Shown: positions 46,506 to 55,172, counted from the stretch's first letter. The stretch: 64,000 nt of DNA from Bacillus altitudinis 41KF2b (GCF_000691145.1 NZ_ASJC01000004.1:248001-312000); one strand, 5' to 3'. The notes: a model not told the origin generated them from the letters alone. Made by a program: numbers and translations.

Positions 46506-48464
46506 TCACAGATGCGGAAATGGGTATCCTTTTTTTTCATCTGACTGTTCCAACACGTGCAGCGCCGCCGTCAGTTCTTCAAATGAAGCAGCTTTGATGA
46601 TTTGCTCCACCACTTCCTTCTGCTCTGTCAAACGCACAAGAAATTGATAAAGTGACTGCAATTCTTTCTGATACGTCTTCTGTATACTTAACAAACAGAC
46701 GACCTGTACCCGCTCTTCGCCCCACAGCACTGGTTTTCTCAACGTACAGATCGCACAAAACGTATCATCTGTTGCCGGTTTGATTGGGTGAGGAATTGCG
46801 ACCAAATGACCGAACGACGTAGGTGACACTTCCTCTCTTTCCAGCAATAGCTGTTCAAAATCATCGGGGATTCGGTTTTGTTCCTGCAATACATTCACGA
46901 AAAATTGAAGAACCTCTTCCCTTGTTTGTAGATCTTGCTGAAAAAAAGTCATCTTCGGACTGATATATCGCAAGACACCCATTTCTTGTGACCCCTGTAC
47001 AAATCGTTTCAGCCTCAACATATCGTCTTCACTGAGGATCGTATGTACATCAATCACTGGCACAGGTAGTGTATTCTGAAGAGGGATGGTACTAATGATC
47101 AAATCGATACTTCTCAAGTCATACGACAAAAGGTCACTGACACTTGCAGTTCCAGCAATCTCTAGCCTTTCGCTAAAGGCGGCCTTCAGCTTATGAAGAA
47201 GAAGCTGACTGCTCGCGACACCCGTTGCGCACACAATCAAGCATTTTTTTCTCACAGTCTGAGTTTTTGTCCGCTCTATGGCAGCACCAATATGCAGCGC
47301 CAAATATCCGATTTCATCTTCATGAATCTCTACATTCTCTTTTTCCTTCAGCCATCTTCCCATATGAACACCTGCTTCAAAAGCAATCGGATAATGCCTT
47401 TTTATGTCTGATAAATAGGGGTTACGGATGTTCATATCATATCGGAACCGATGAATCGCTGATCTCAGGTGAAGACTTAGCCCCACAATCAATTCCTTGT
47501 CTGTCTGAATATCAAGTGACATCTGCTCTTCGACATAACCAAGTAATTGGTGAGTTAAACGGAAATGCTCTTCATCAAGCATGTGAAATAGCGTGTGGCC
47601 CGTTTCTCCATACGCCATCATTTTCGCCCCCATTAAATGAATCGCAATATAGGCCATTTCAGATAATGGAAAATCTATCCCGAGTACGTGACGCATATCT
47701 TCTGCCATTTGCCTCGCCACTTGAAAAGCGGGCTGTGTTTGAATGTCTTTGAGTTCTCCTTCCGGCATCATGACCAATTTTTTCTCTTCAATTCGTTTGC
47801 ACGCAATGGCGATATGTGTCACTAAGTTGCTTAAACCGATCTCTGACACATGAAGACCGCTTGCCTTTGTACGTGAACGCACCATATCTTGAATCAATTG
47901 ATACGTTTCTTCAGGTAAAAGGGCAGGGTTCGGATGCTCCTGCTGAAACACATGCTCAGCTAGACAATATCTTAATCTCATTTCATCTCCAGTCAGCCTC
48001 AGTCCATATTTAGGTCGGTGTGCAACAGAGAGTCCATGTAAAGAAAATAGATGCTTGACTGCTTTCAGGTCATTTTTCACAGTAGATTCACTCACAAATA
48101 ATTCCTCGGCCAATTCATCTAATTTCATATAGTCTTCAGACAATAAAAGCCTTCTCAATAAATAAGAGATACGATCCTCCGGCTGATTGGGAATGACTTG
48201 ATTCTTTTTTTCATTTCTTTCTCTCATTGAGTTTTTCAAAAAAATACGAAATGCTCCATAATCTTCGACAGTCAATGTATACCCTGCTCCACGTTTCATA
48301 TGAAGTGTTGCCCCATGTGCTTCTAATATTGATTTAAGCGCTTTCATATCTGTTCGAACTGTTCGTGATGTGACCCCTATCAGGCGTGCAATTTCTTCAC
48401 CTGTCAGCTCCTGCTCTGCCTGCATTAACCGCCTCAACAGCTCCTCCTGACGTAGAGATAACAT
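46506..48464 (-). CDS. PRD-containing transcriptional activator (LicR/BglG-type multidomain)
   Basis: About 652 residues. Order: HTH modules (ARLIGVTSRTVRTDMKALK; LFVSESTVKNDLKAVK), two PRDs with conserved His (VTHIAIACKRI; AYIAIHLMG; GLSLHLRSAIHR; GYLALHIGAAIER), EIIB-like with CLIVCATGVASSQLL, and EIIA-like with FGHLVAIPHPI. Paralogue of LicR at 11.3 kb. Start at the ATG at 48464, just after GGGAGGGGAG. It lies directly upstream of the second PTS operon, its likely target. Confidence 0.9.
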   Translation of the reverse strand: MLSLRQEELLRRLMQAEQELTGEEIARLIGVTSRTVRTDMKALKSILEAHGATLHMKRGAGYTLTVEDYGAFRIFLKNSMRERNEKKNQVIPNQPEDRISYLLRRLLLSEDYMKLDELAEELFVSESTVKNDLKAVKHLFSLHGLSVAHRPKYGLRLTGDEMRLRYCLAEHVFQQEHPNPALLPEETYQLIQDMVRSRTKASGLHVSEIGLSNLVTHIAIACKRIEEKKLVMMPEGELKDIQTQPAFQVARQMAEDMRHVLGIDFPLSEMAYIAIHLMGAKMMAYGETGHTLFHMLDEEHFRLTHQLLGYVEEQMSLDIQTDKELIVGLSLHLRSAIHRFRYDMNIRNPYLSDIKRHYPIAFEAGVHMGRWLKEKENVEIHEDEIGYLALHIGAAIERTKTQTVRKKCLIVCATGVASSQLLLHKLKAAFSERLEIAGTASVSDLLSYDLRSIDLIISTIPLQNTLPVPVIDVHTILSEDDMLRLKRFVQGSQEMGVLRYISPKMTFFQQDLQTREEVLQFFVNVLQEQNRIPDDFEQLLLEREEVSPTSFGHLVAIPHPIKPATDDTFCAICTLRKPVLWGEERVQVVCLLSIQKTYQKELQSLYQFLVRLTEQKEVVEQIIKAASFEELTAALHVLEQSDEKKGYPFPHL

Positions 48465-48601
48465 AGACTCCCCTCCCTTGGTCAATTACTTTTGCCTATC
48501 ATCATAAACGAAAATAGAACTCTTTGCCCAGTTTTTCTTTCCGGCCGGGAACTTTGTTATGGCTCAAACGTATGAATATGAAACAAGAGGAGGGATACAT
48601 C

Positions 48602-48799
48602 ATGTTTGTGATCATGATCATACTAGCTTCTTTAGGCGCCATTGCCGCCCACATGTTTACACCAAAAGATAAGCGTTCATCTTCTAAGCATTCTGCACAT
48701 CACAGTTCAACAACCAGTAACTATACTGATTCGTATACACATCACGCTTCTGATGCCTCCTGCGGTGGTGATTCAGGTGGTAGCGGCGGATGTGACTAA
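48602..48799 (+). CDS. Small membrane protein with His/Ser-rich, Gly/Cys tail
   Basis: 65 residues. One transmembrane helix (2-18), a KDKR segment, a His/Ser/Thr-rich stretch (KHSAHHSSTTSNYTDSYTHHAS) and a tail CGGDSGGSGGCD. Start at the ATG at 48602, 8 nt after GGAGG. The two Cys and several His could bind metal; that is speculation. No family recognised. Terminator directly after the stop. Confidence 0.6.
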   Translation: MFVIMIILASLGAIAAHMFTPKDKRSSSKHSAHHSSTTSNYTDSYTHHASDASCGGDSGGSGGCD

Positions 48800-48802
48800 A
48801 CC

Positions 48803-48841
48803 AAAAAAACAGCCGCTTGTTCAGCCGGCTGTTTCGTTTTT
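48803..48841. terminator. Bidirectional terminator
   Basis: AACAGCCGCTTG-TTC-AGCCGGCTGTT stem (imperfect) has T tracts on both strands, between convergent genes. Confidence 0.8.
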
Positions 48842-48842
48842 A

Positions 48843-49268
48843 TTAAAGAGCTTTCCAGCCCCGTTCAATTAAATGTTTGACATCCTTTGCAAAATCCTCG
48901 CCTTTTTCCATCACATCTTGGGCTCTTCCTGCAAAATTACTAGCGACAGCGAGTTCCATTTTTTTTAACTCAAAGTGCATAATTTTTTGGTCTATCTCCG
49001 TAATATAGGTTTCATACTCATTGTTCACAATGTCGTGTAGCACGTGATAGGCTTCTTTCCGATGACGGTGAAAGTCCGTTCCTCTCTCACCTTTCCATGA
49101 CGAATCTAGAGCAGGCTTCTTGATTTCCTTTATGTCAGACTGCGCAAGATCTTGTTCTGTTCGAATATTAATTTTGGCTGTCTTTAACCGAGAGATCATT
49201 TCGTCAAATTCTGCACGTTTGTTTTCAATCCCCATATGCAGATGGTGCAGCATCTCGGATAAACTCAT
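48843..49268 (-). CDS. DUF5082 (YwqH/YxiB-like) type VII-associated protein, second copy
   Basis: About 141 residues, almost entirely helical/coiled coil. MSLSEMLHHLHMGIENKRAE at the N-terminus, SSWKGERGTDFHRHRKEA in the middle, ending LIERGWKAL. Such proteins pair with LXG polymorphic toxins as small helical partners for type VII export. ATG at 49268 after GAGGTGG. It has its own promoter region, closely like that of the copy at 49857-50282. No LXG toxin gene lies nearby. Confidence 0.75.
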   Translation of the reverse strand: MSLSEMLHHLHMGIENKRAEFDEMISRLKTAKINIRTEQDLAQSDIKEIKKPALDSSWKGERGTDFHRHRKEAYHVLHDIVNNEYETYITEIDQKIMHFELKKMELAVASNFAGRAQDVMEKGEDFAKDVKHLIERGWKAL

Positions 49269-49383
49269 GTCATCCACCTCTATTAGACCTCATAAGAAAG
49301 CACGGCGTCAGAGTTTTTGAAACCGAGCAGATCATCTGCTTTTTCCAGTCCTGACATTTCTATCGTTCGCTTTCATTAAGTAT

Positions 49384-49440
49384 AGTATAAGGTGAAAAGC
49401 CTTAGGCTTAAATAGGGAAAAGGTGTCCTTTTAACATGGT
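49384..49440 (-). promoter_or_regulatory. Promoter region of the second DUF5082 gene (shared element)
   Basis: On the minus strand: ACCAT, AAAAGGaCAC, TCCCTATTtAA, CTTTT, ACCTTATACT. The TATACT box and a weak -35 (TTTAAG, 17-nt spacer) suggest an activator-dependent promoter. The same blocks in the same order occur at 50373-50425. The rest of 49278-49552 holds no toxin remnant I can see. Confidence 0.6.
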
Positions 49441-49552
49441 GTTTGGAAGAAAAACGGAATAATATAAGGTCATAAATCCCGAATTATATATGAGTCTTTA
49501 CGACTATATTTTACATCGTACTCAGCTACGTTATCAATAAAACGATTGGGGC

Positions 49553-49819
49553 TTATGATTTTGCCGCAATCGCTTCATCCTGTTCTTTTAGCGTCTTCAC
49601 ATTTGAGCGTGTATCCTGAACGTTTTTGATCAAGGCTTCTTTAAAACTTGAGACCATTTCTCCCACCTCAGCTTCACGTGCCGTCCACTTGGTCACAAAT
49701 TCAAGGCTGTTTTCACCAGCTTTATCTGCTGCTTTTTTCATTGTTAAAGCTTCAACTGCTTGGGAGACTTCATCTAGTTTATCCATAACTGTTTGGTAGT
49801 TTAACTTAATTTGTCCCAT
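49553..49819 (-). CDS. DUF5344 (YwqI/YxiC-like) WXG100-related protein
   Basis: 88 residues, helical hairpin size as in WXG100 proteins. Begins MGQIKLNYQTVMDKLDEVSQAVEAL; KWTAREAEVG sits near the expected turn. In B. subtilis this gene lies between the DUF5082 gene and the LXG toxin gene. RBS GGAGG 7 nt before the ATG. Follows the DUF5082 gene after about 37 bp; the expected toxin gene downstream is missing. Confidence 0.78.
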   Translation of the reverse strand: MGQIKLNYQTVMDKLDEVSQAVEALTMKKAADKAGENSLEFVTKWTAREAEVGEMVSSFKEALIKNVQDTRSNVKTLKEQDEAIAAKS

Positions 49820-49856
49820 TGTGATATCCTCCAGATTTAGTCAGCATGAAGCTCGC

Positions 49857-50282
49857 TTACAAACTGCTCCATGCTTTTGAGATCAAACGTTTTGCGTCTT
49901 CTACTGCGTCTTCTCCTTTTTCAGCCAAACGTGCGGCATCTCCAGCTAAAGAGCTGGCAAAGGATAAGGCAGCCTGCTCTGCTTCTAGTGTACTGATTTT
50001 GAATTCGATTCGGCTCACGTAGCGTGGGTATTTATCGCTTACGATCGTTTGCAGCGCATCATGCGCTTCATTTCGCTCTGATTTGAAATCTTGGCTCCGC
50101 TCACCTTTCCAAGAGGCCCCAAGCTTTGGCTGCTTGATTTGTTTTAGGTCTGTTTCTGCGGAATCTTGTTCACGTTCAACCTTACTTTTTGCCTTTTTGA
50201 GTCGAGCAATTTTCTCTTCGATCTCTGCCTTTTTATTTGAAATGCCACCGTTAAGGGCAGACAGCATATCCGATAAGCTCAT
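49857..50282 (-). CDS. DUF5082 (YwqH/YxiB-like) type VII-associated protein, first copy
   Basis: About 141 residues, helical. MSLSDMLSALNGGISNKKAE, SWKGERSQDFKSERNEAHD and a C-terminal AKRLISKAWSSL. Aligns along its length with the copy at 48843-49268. Start at the ATG at 50282, 7 nt after AGGAGGAGG; the longer reading to 50303 includes that RBS. First gene of a two-gene unit with the DUF5344 gene. Confidence 0.78.
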   Translation of the reverse strand: MSLSDMLSALNGGISNKKAEIEEKIARLKKAKSKVEREQDSAETDLKQIKQPKLGASWKGERSQDFKSERNEAHDALQTIVSDKYPRYVSRIEFKISTLEAEQAALSFASSLAGDAARLAEKGEDAVEDAKRLISKAWSSL

Positions 50283-50372
50283 ATGGGTTCCTCCTCCTGT
50301 CAAAAATAAAAACGCTGCTTAGAGTCCCTCTAAACGAGCGTAATGGTGAATCGCGCTTTTTCCAATATTGTT

Positions 50373-50425
50373 ATTATAAGGTTCAAAGACTCATGTTTGA
50401 ATAGGGATTTGTGCCCTTTTTATGG
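50373..50425 (-). promoter_or_regulatory. Promoter region of the first DUF5082 gene (shared element)
   Basis: On the minus strand: ACCAT, AAAAAGGgCAC, TCCCTATTcAA, CTTTG, ACCTTATAATA. The TATAAT box has a weak -35 (TTCAAA, 17-nt spacer). Near-copy of the element at 49384-49440, implying common activation. Confidence 0.6.
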
Positions 50426-50536
50426 TATAAATATGCTTTCAATCTGCTTCATACCACACCTTAAGACCTCTTTTATAGGGGGTCAAAATACACATCCTTC
50501 CTTCTGGTAACACACATAGTCTTACGGTCCTAGGAC

Positions 50537-50569
50537 AAACAAAAGCCGCCCAGGGGAGGGGCGGCTTTT
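50537..50569 (-). terminator. Intrinsic terminator of mleN
   Basis: AAAAGCCGCCC-CTCCCCT-GGGCGGCTTTT is a perfect 11-bp stem followed by GTTTG on the minus strand, just after the mleN stop. Confidence 0.82.
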
Positions 50570-50577
50570 GCAGTGGC

Positions 50578-51984
50578 TTATGATGCCGATTCTTCTGAGT
50601 CTTGTTGATTTTTCACGTACCAAATGAATTTCCCTGTATATCCGTAGATGATGGCAAGACCAATGGCAACAAAGCTCAGCCACATAAATGGTAAATAAGA
50701 GAATGTCGAGACGCCTAGAATCCCTGCCATGTAAATTCCGTTATCTGACCATGGAACCATACCAGACGTCATTGTTCCACCGACTTCAGCGTTTCTAGAT
50801 AGAACGCGTCTGTCTATTTTCAATTTATCGTAGCTTTTTTCCATAATTTTCGGTGTAAGAATTAATGAAACGTACATCGCACAGCCGAAGATATTTGCGA
50901 AGAATGCAACAACAAGTGTAGATAGGGTTACATTTCCTGCATTATATAATTTCTTCTCGAAAGTAGCGACAATTACTTTTAAGATGCCGAGATATTCAAG
51001 TACACCACCAAAACCAAGTCCGAGAATAATGACCACTAGAGATCCAAGCATATTCACAATACCGCCACGATTTAACAGCGTATTTAAGAAATCTACATCT
51101 GAATTAATAGAGAAGCCATTGTATGCTGAACCAATCGCATCTGCTGGATTCATTCCTTGGAAAGCCATTGCCCAAATGGCTCCTAAAAGTGCACCAATCG
51201 CAATAACTGGCATTGAAGGTTTCTTAAATACGAGCAGTAATACAACCACTACTGCTGGGATGACCATCCAAATGTTGATTGTGAATGTATCATGAAGGGC
51301 ATTTTTCAAAAACTCTACTTTACCTTGATCAATGTTGCGTCCGCCATACATAAAGCCTGTAATCGTAAACATTATCGCTGTAATCACAAAGGCTGGTATG
51401 GATAAAACCATCATTGCTCGAACATGCGCCAGCACGTCCACTTTTGAAAGAGACGAAGCGAGCACTGTACTATCTGATAATGGGGATAATTTATCTCCAA
51501 AATAAGCACCGGATAAGACGGCCCCTGCTACAATCGGAAGTGGAATCCCAAGACCTTCACCAATTGCGATCATCGCAATCCCTGCCGTTCCAACTGTACC
51601 CCAAGAAGTTCCTGTTGCAATGGACATGATTGCACAGATGACCAGTGTAGCTAATAAGAAAATGTTAGGGTGAATGAATTCTAGACCATAGTAGATGAGC
51701 GTAGGAACAACTCCACCTGCAATCCATGTTCCAACAAGTGCACCTACTGCAATTAAGATCAAAATGGCTTCTAACCCATTCGAAATCCCTTTTGTGATCG
51801 CATTTTGGAGATCCTTATAGGAATGCCCTAAACGAATTCCTAAAGCAATAACCATAAACCATGAGATAAACAATGCTAGCTGAATATCTAATTTGAAGTA
51901 AAGAGTGAATGATAAAACAATTGCTAAAAATAAGCCAAGTACAGACACGACTTCTAAAATAGACGGTAGACGTGGTGTTTTCAT
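50578..51984 (-). CDS. mleN: NhaC-family Na+/H+ antiporter, probable malate-2H+/Na+-lactate antiporter MleN
   Basis: 468 residues, the same length as B. subtilis MleN, in the same ans-mle arrangement. About 11-12 helices; ATGTSWGTVGTAGIAM, GAYFGDKLSPLSDSTVLASSL and GMVPWSDNGIYMAGILG are NhaC-family segments. Exchanges malate plus protons for Na+-lactate in B. subtilis. Start at the ATG at 51984 after AAAGGGAGG; the reading to 52047 lacks an RBS. mleA (malic enzyme), which follows mleN in B. subtilis, is absent. A hairpin separates it from ansB. Confidence 0.82.
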   Translation of the reverse strand: MKTPRLPSILEVVSVLGLFLAIVLSFTLYFKLDIQLALFISWFMVIALGIRLGHSYKDLQNAITKGISNGLEAILILIAVGALVGTWIAGGVVPTLIYYGLEFIHPNIFLLATLVICAIMSIATGTSWGTVGTAGIAMIAIGEGLGIPLPIVAGAVLSGAYFGDKLSPLSDSTVLASSLSKVDVLAHVRAMMVLSIPAFVITAIMFTITGFMYGGRNIDQGKVEFLKNALHDTFTINIWMVIPAVVVVLLLVFKKPSMPVIAIGALLGAIWAMAFQGMNPADAIGSAYNGFSINSDVDFLNTLLNRGGIVNMLGSLVVIILGLGFGGVLEYLGILKVIVATFEKKLYNAGNVTLSTLVVAFFANIFGCAMYVSLILTPKIMEKSYDKLKIDRRVLSRNAEVGGTMTSGMVPWSDNGIYMAGILGVSTFSYLPFMWLSFVAIGLAIIYGYTGKFIWYVKNQQDSEESAS

Positions 51985-52060
51985 TTTGTTTCCTCCCTTT
52001 GTGCGTGCGTTAAGCGTTTTCAAAATATTGTGAAAAAAGTGTGTCAATTCGAAAGAAAGT

Positions 52061-52095
52061 GAATTGCCTGTTTTTCTCTATTTCACAGGCAATTC
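52061..52095 (-). terminator. Intercistronic hairpin between ansB and mleN
   Basis: GAATTGCCTGT and ACAGGCAATTC are a perfect 11-bp stem on the minus strand. It is followed by ACTTTCTTTC rather than a clean T tract, so it may be a weak terminator or an mRNA processing/stability element. Confidence 0.5.
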
Positions 52096-52127
52096 CACAT
52101 ATTAATAAAATAAAATTTTTGATATTA

Positions 52128-53549
52128 TTATCGCTCTAGGAGCTCTGCACCCGCAATACCAGGCTTTGTCATCTCGTAAGGATTCAAAATAATATCAAGT
52201 TCTTCTTCTGTTAACACATCATTTTGCAGGCAAAGATCTCTGATCGATTGTCCTGTTAAAATGGCTTCCCTTGCGATTCTAGCCGCGGCTTCATAGCCTA
52301 AGTGAGGGTTTACCGCTGTAATGACACCTGCACTTTTTTCGACATATTCTTTCAAACGTTTTTCATTTGCTTCGATGTCCGCTAAACAATGATCTGTGAA
52401 CGAGCGGAATCCGTTATTCATTATACTAATAGATTGAAGCAAGTTAAAGACCAGAACAGGCTCCATCACATTTAACTCAAGCTGGCCTGCTTCAGAAGCA
52501 AGACAGATGGTGTGGTCGTTCCCAATGACCTGGAATGCGATTTGGTTAATGAGCTCTGCCATGACTGGATTGACTTTTCCAGGCATAATGGATGATCCCG
52601 GCTGACGGGCTGGCAATGCAATCTCAGCAAGACCTGCACGTGGGCCAGATGCCATTAAGCGAAGGTCATTCGCAATTTTAGACATGTTCATCATGCATAC
52701 TTTTAAGGCAGCCGATACTTCTGTGTATGCATCTGTATTTTGCGTCGCATCTACGAGGTGCTCTGCGCCTACTAATGGCAGTCCAGAAATATCAGCAAGC
52801 TTCTTCACTACGATTTCGATGTAGCGAGGATCTGCATTGAGGCCTGTCCCAACAGCGGTCGCACCCATGTTTACTTCATATAAATGCTGTTTTGATTGGT
52901 TGATTCGTTTAATATCACGGCTGAGCACACGGCTGTATGCTTCAAACTCTTGTCCTAAACGGATCGGAACAGCGTCTTGTAAATGAGTACGCCCCATTTT
53001 GATGACATGATCGAATTCTTTTGCTTTCTTTTGAAATACGTCCTGCATGGCCTGCATCGTCTCAAGTAAAATGTCTAACTGCTTGAGCACTGCAATATGG
53101 ATCGCCGTTGGGAACGAATCATTTGTCGATTGTGACATGTTCACATGTGTGTTTGGACTTAAATGAATGTATTCGCCCTTTTGATGTCCCATGATCTCGA
53201 GGGCTCTGTTTCCAATGACCTCATTGGCATTCATATTCATAGACGTTCCTGCGCCGCCTTGAATCGGGTCTACGATGAAATATTCATGAAGTTTGCCTTC
53301 AATCACTTCATCTGAAGCTTGAACGATTGCATTTCCAATTCCTTCATATAAACGTCCGACTTCCATATTGGCTTGAGCTGCTGCTTTTTTGACAATGGCA
53401 AATGCTCGAATGAGTTCTTCATGCATGCGATATCCTGTAATCGGGAAATTCTCTTTTGCACGAAGCGTTTGAACACCATAATACACGTCTGCGGGAATTT
53501 CTTTTTCACCTAGAAAATCCTTCTCGTAACGATAAGTTGCTTGAACCAT
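52128..53549 (-). CDS. ansB: Aspartate ammonia-lyase (aspartase)
   Basis: Converts L-aspartate to fumarate and ammonia. 473 residues (B. subtilis AnsB 475). Fumarase/aspartase superfamily: GAGTSMNMNANEVIGNRA, THLQDAVPIRLGQEF, ATAVGTGLN, and the signature loop GSSIMPGKVNPVM with the catalytic Ser. Weak RBS (AGCAGG). Starts 28 bp after ansA, same operon. With AnsA it takes asparagine to fumarate. Confidence 0.94.
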   Translation of the reverse strand: MVQATYRYEKDFLGEKEIPADVYYGVQTLRAKENFPITGYRMHEELIRAFAIVKKAAAQANMEVGRLYEGIGNAIVQASDEVIEGKLHEYFIVDPIQGGAGTSMNMNANEVIGNRALEIMGHQKGEYIHLSPNTHVNMSQSTNDSFPTAIHIAVLKQLDILLETMQAMQDVFQKKAKEFDHVIKMGRTHLQDAVPIRLGQEFEAYSRVLSRDIKRINQSKQHLYEVNMGATAVGTGLNADPRYIEIVVKKLADISGLPLVGAEHLVDATQNTDAYTEVSAALKVCMMNMSKIANDLRLMASGPRAGLAEIALPARQPGSSIMPGKVNPVMAELINQIAFQVIGNDHTICLASEAGQLELNVMEPVLVFNLLQSISIMNNGFRSFTDHCLADIEANEKRLKEYVEKSAGVITAVNPHLGYEAAARIAREAILTGQSIRDLCLQNDVLTEEELDIILNPYEMTKPGIAGAELLER

Positions 53550-53577
53550 CTCGTATGACCTGCTTTCTATAGAATAG

Positions 53578-54567
53578 TTAAATCACTAAATCTTCTGCGA
53601 TTGGCGTTTCCATAATCTTTTTCACTTCTCGTGGATCTGTTGTTTTACCTAATGCCCACATGAGCTTTGGCACGATGGCTTCTGTGTTCATGTTTCTTGA
53701 ACGAGCAACCAGTTCTTGATTGATTTTACGTCCTACTTCATACACACTCATGTCTTCTCCTTCTTCGAGACACTGAGTGGTGATCACAACAGAAATGCCT
53801 TCTTCCAGCAATTCGTTGATTTTTTCTAAAAGGTTTCTTCCTTCGAAAGGAATTCCGCCGCTGCCGTAGCTTTCAATGACGACTCCTTTGTACAACCCTT
53901 TGATTGAATCTAAAAACTCAGGCTTCAGTCCTGGATGCAGTTTTAATAAACAAACGTCTGTGTTCAAGGATGCATCTAATTTAAGCGGTTTCATTGATGA
54001 TCTTTTTACTTTGCTATTGTATTCAATTTGATGATTTTCAATCGATGCAATATATGGGTAGTTAATACTTTCAAATGCATCGTAGCTTTTCGTTCTTAGT
54101 TTGATTGCGCGAGTTCCTTGAATGACTCTGCCATCAAACACGACGTATACGCCGCCAACACCGTCACATGCAAAACGAATCGCATCTGTAATGTTTTTCT
54201 TCGCATCTGTTTTCTTAAACGTAATTGGGATTTGTGATCCTGTAATGACAATTGGCTTATCAGGATTTTGCAGCATATACGATAGTGCTGCTGATGTATA
54301 GGCCATTGTGTCCGTACCATGCGTGACGACAAATCCGTCATATTGATCATAATTTTCATAAATGGCTGTTGCGATATCAACCCAGTATTCAGGCTGCATA
54401 TTGGTACTATCTATACTCATTAGGGACTTTGTGTCCATTGTGTAGTCTGCATTAATTTCGTTTAAATAGCTTAAAAGGTCCTCAGCTTTAACACCTGGAG
54501 CTAAACCATTTTCACTTTCTACAGATGCAATCGTCCCACCAGTGGTTAAAAGCAATAATTTCTTCAA
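53578..54567 (-). CDS. ansA: L-asparaginase (type I, AnsA)
   Basis: Hydrolyses asparagine to aspartate and ammonia in the cytoplasm. 329 residues from the TTG at 54567, identical in length to B. subtilis AnsA; GAGGTGG lies 5 nt before it. N-terminal TTGGTIAS holds the first catalytic Thr; [18 protein letters not shown] holds the second Thr-Asp site; GYGSGGIP-like GSGGIPFEG later. Divergent from ansR. A 16-bp motif found twice in the intergenic region is the likely AnsR operator. Confidence 0.93.
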   Translation of the reverse strand: MKKLLLLTTGGTIASVESENGLAPGVKAEDLLSYLNEINADYTMDTKSLMSIDSTNMQPEYWVDIATAIYENYDQYDGFVVTHGTDTMAYTSAALSYMLQNPDKPIVITGSQIPITFKKTDAKKNITDAIRFACDGVGGVYVVFDGRVIQGTRAIKLRTKSYDAFESINYPYIASIENHQIEYNSKVKRSSMKPLKLDASLNTDVCLLKLHPGLKPEFLDSIKGLYKGVVIESYGSGGIPFEGRNLLEKINELLEEGISVVITTQCLEEGEDMSVYEVGRKINQELVARSRNMNTEAIVPKLMWALGKTTDPREVKKIMETPIAEDLVI

Positions 54568-54641
54568 CAGGTCCACCTCTTTCAGTAAAATTACTTCGTT
54601 TGTCACACATATTATAAGCCAGCTTGTGCTATTCTATAATA

Positions 54642-54657
54642 TACGCTTTACGCGTAC
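54642..54657. promoter_or_regulatory. Candidate AnsR operator, ansA-proximal
   Basis: TACGCTTTACGCGTAC, two mismatches from the copy at 54705. Lies just upstream of the ansA -10-like TATAAT on the minus strand. Confidence 0.6.
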
Positions 54658-54704
54658 CTTCATTGCCATTATAGTCACATAACGCGAATTAATCAAGAAA
54701 TTAT

Positions 54705-54720
54705 TACGCATAACGCGTAC
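54705..54720. promoter_or_regulatory. Candidate AnsR operator, ansR-proximal
   Basis: TACGCATAACGCGTAC, 63 bp from the first copy (six helical turns). It overlaps the expected -35 of ansR, whose -10 is TATACT near 54741. A partial copy (CATAACGCGAATT) lies between, at 54678-54690. Confidence 0.6.
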
Positions 54721-54773
54721 ACTCTTTGTCAAAATATGATATACTGTTGTTGTATATAAAGGAGCGTTCATGT

Positions 54774-55121
54774 ATGATACTCGATCGTTTAACCACCCTT
54801 AGAAAAAAGAAAAAATGGTCTCTCCAGCATACGGCAGATCGCCTAGGTATCGCCAAAAGCACCTATGCCGGTTACGAATCTGGGTACCGACGACCTTCGC
54901 TTGAAGCAGTGAAACTGCTGGCTGATTTGTATGATACGTCCATTGATTTTTTACTTGGTAGAACGGACGAGCCAGAGATCCAACGCAAAATCTCTGATAT
55001 CAAAATTGAGCTGACGGAAGCAAAAGAAGGAACCATCCATGTAGACGGCGTTCCACTAACAGATGAAGAAATTAAACAGCTTGTTGCCTTTATTCGGGCG
55101 AAAAACACTCTGAAAGTATAA
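54774..55121 (+). CDS. ansR: HTH-type repressor of the ansAB operon (AnsR)
   Basis: 115 residues (B. subtilis AnsR 116). N-terminal XRE helix-turn-helix: LQHTADRLGIAKSTYAGYESGYRRPSLE (about 17-45). DTSIDFLLGRTDEP ends the domain. A short acidic C-terminal part follows. Start at the ATG at 54774 after AAAGGAG; the reading from 54726 lies upstream of that RBS. In B. subtilis it represses ansAB until asparagine is present. Confidence 0.88.
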   Translation: MILDRLTTLRKKKKWSLQHTADRLGIAKSTYAGYESGYRRPSLEAVKLLADLYDTSIDFLLGRTDEPEIQRKISDIKIELTEAKEGTIHVDGVPLTDEEIKQLVAFIRAKNTLKV

Positions 55122-55133
55122 ACAACACAAAAA

Positions 55134-55166
55134 AGAGAGGTCCCTGTCATAGAGGGACCTCTCTTT
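55134..55166. terminator. Bidirectional terminator between ansR and the XRE gene
   Basis: AGAGAGGTCCCT-GTCATAG-AGGGACCTCTCT is a perfect 12-bp stem with A/T tracts on both sides. Confidence 0.9.
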
Positions 55167-55172
55167 TTCTGC

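Noticed and set aside
47225..47752. 175-codon plus-strand ORF opposite the second PRD regulator
   Set aside because: Overlaps the PRD domains with their conserved His; composition typical of an antisense frame.
49278..49552. Remnant of a deleted LXG toxin gene
   Set aside because: No frame in this gap shows LXG or nuclease-like sequence; it is accounted for by a promoter region and a non-coding gap.
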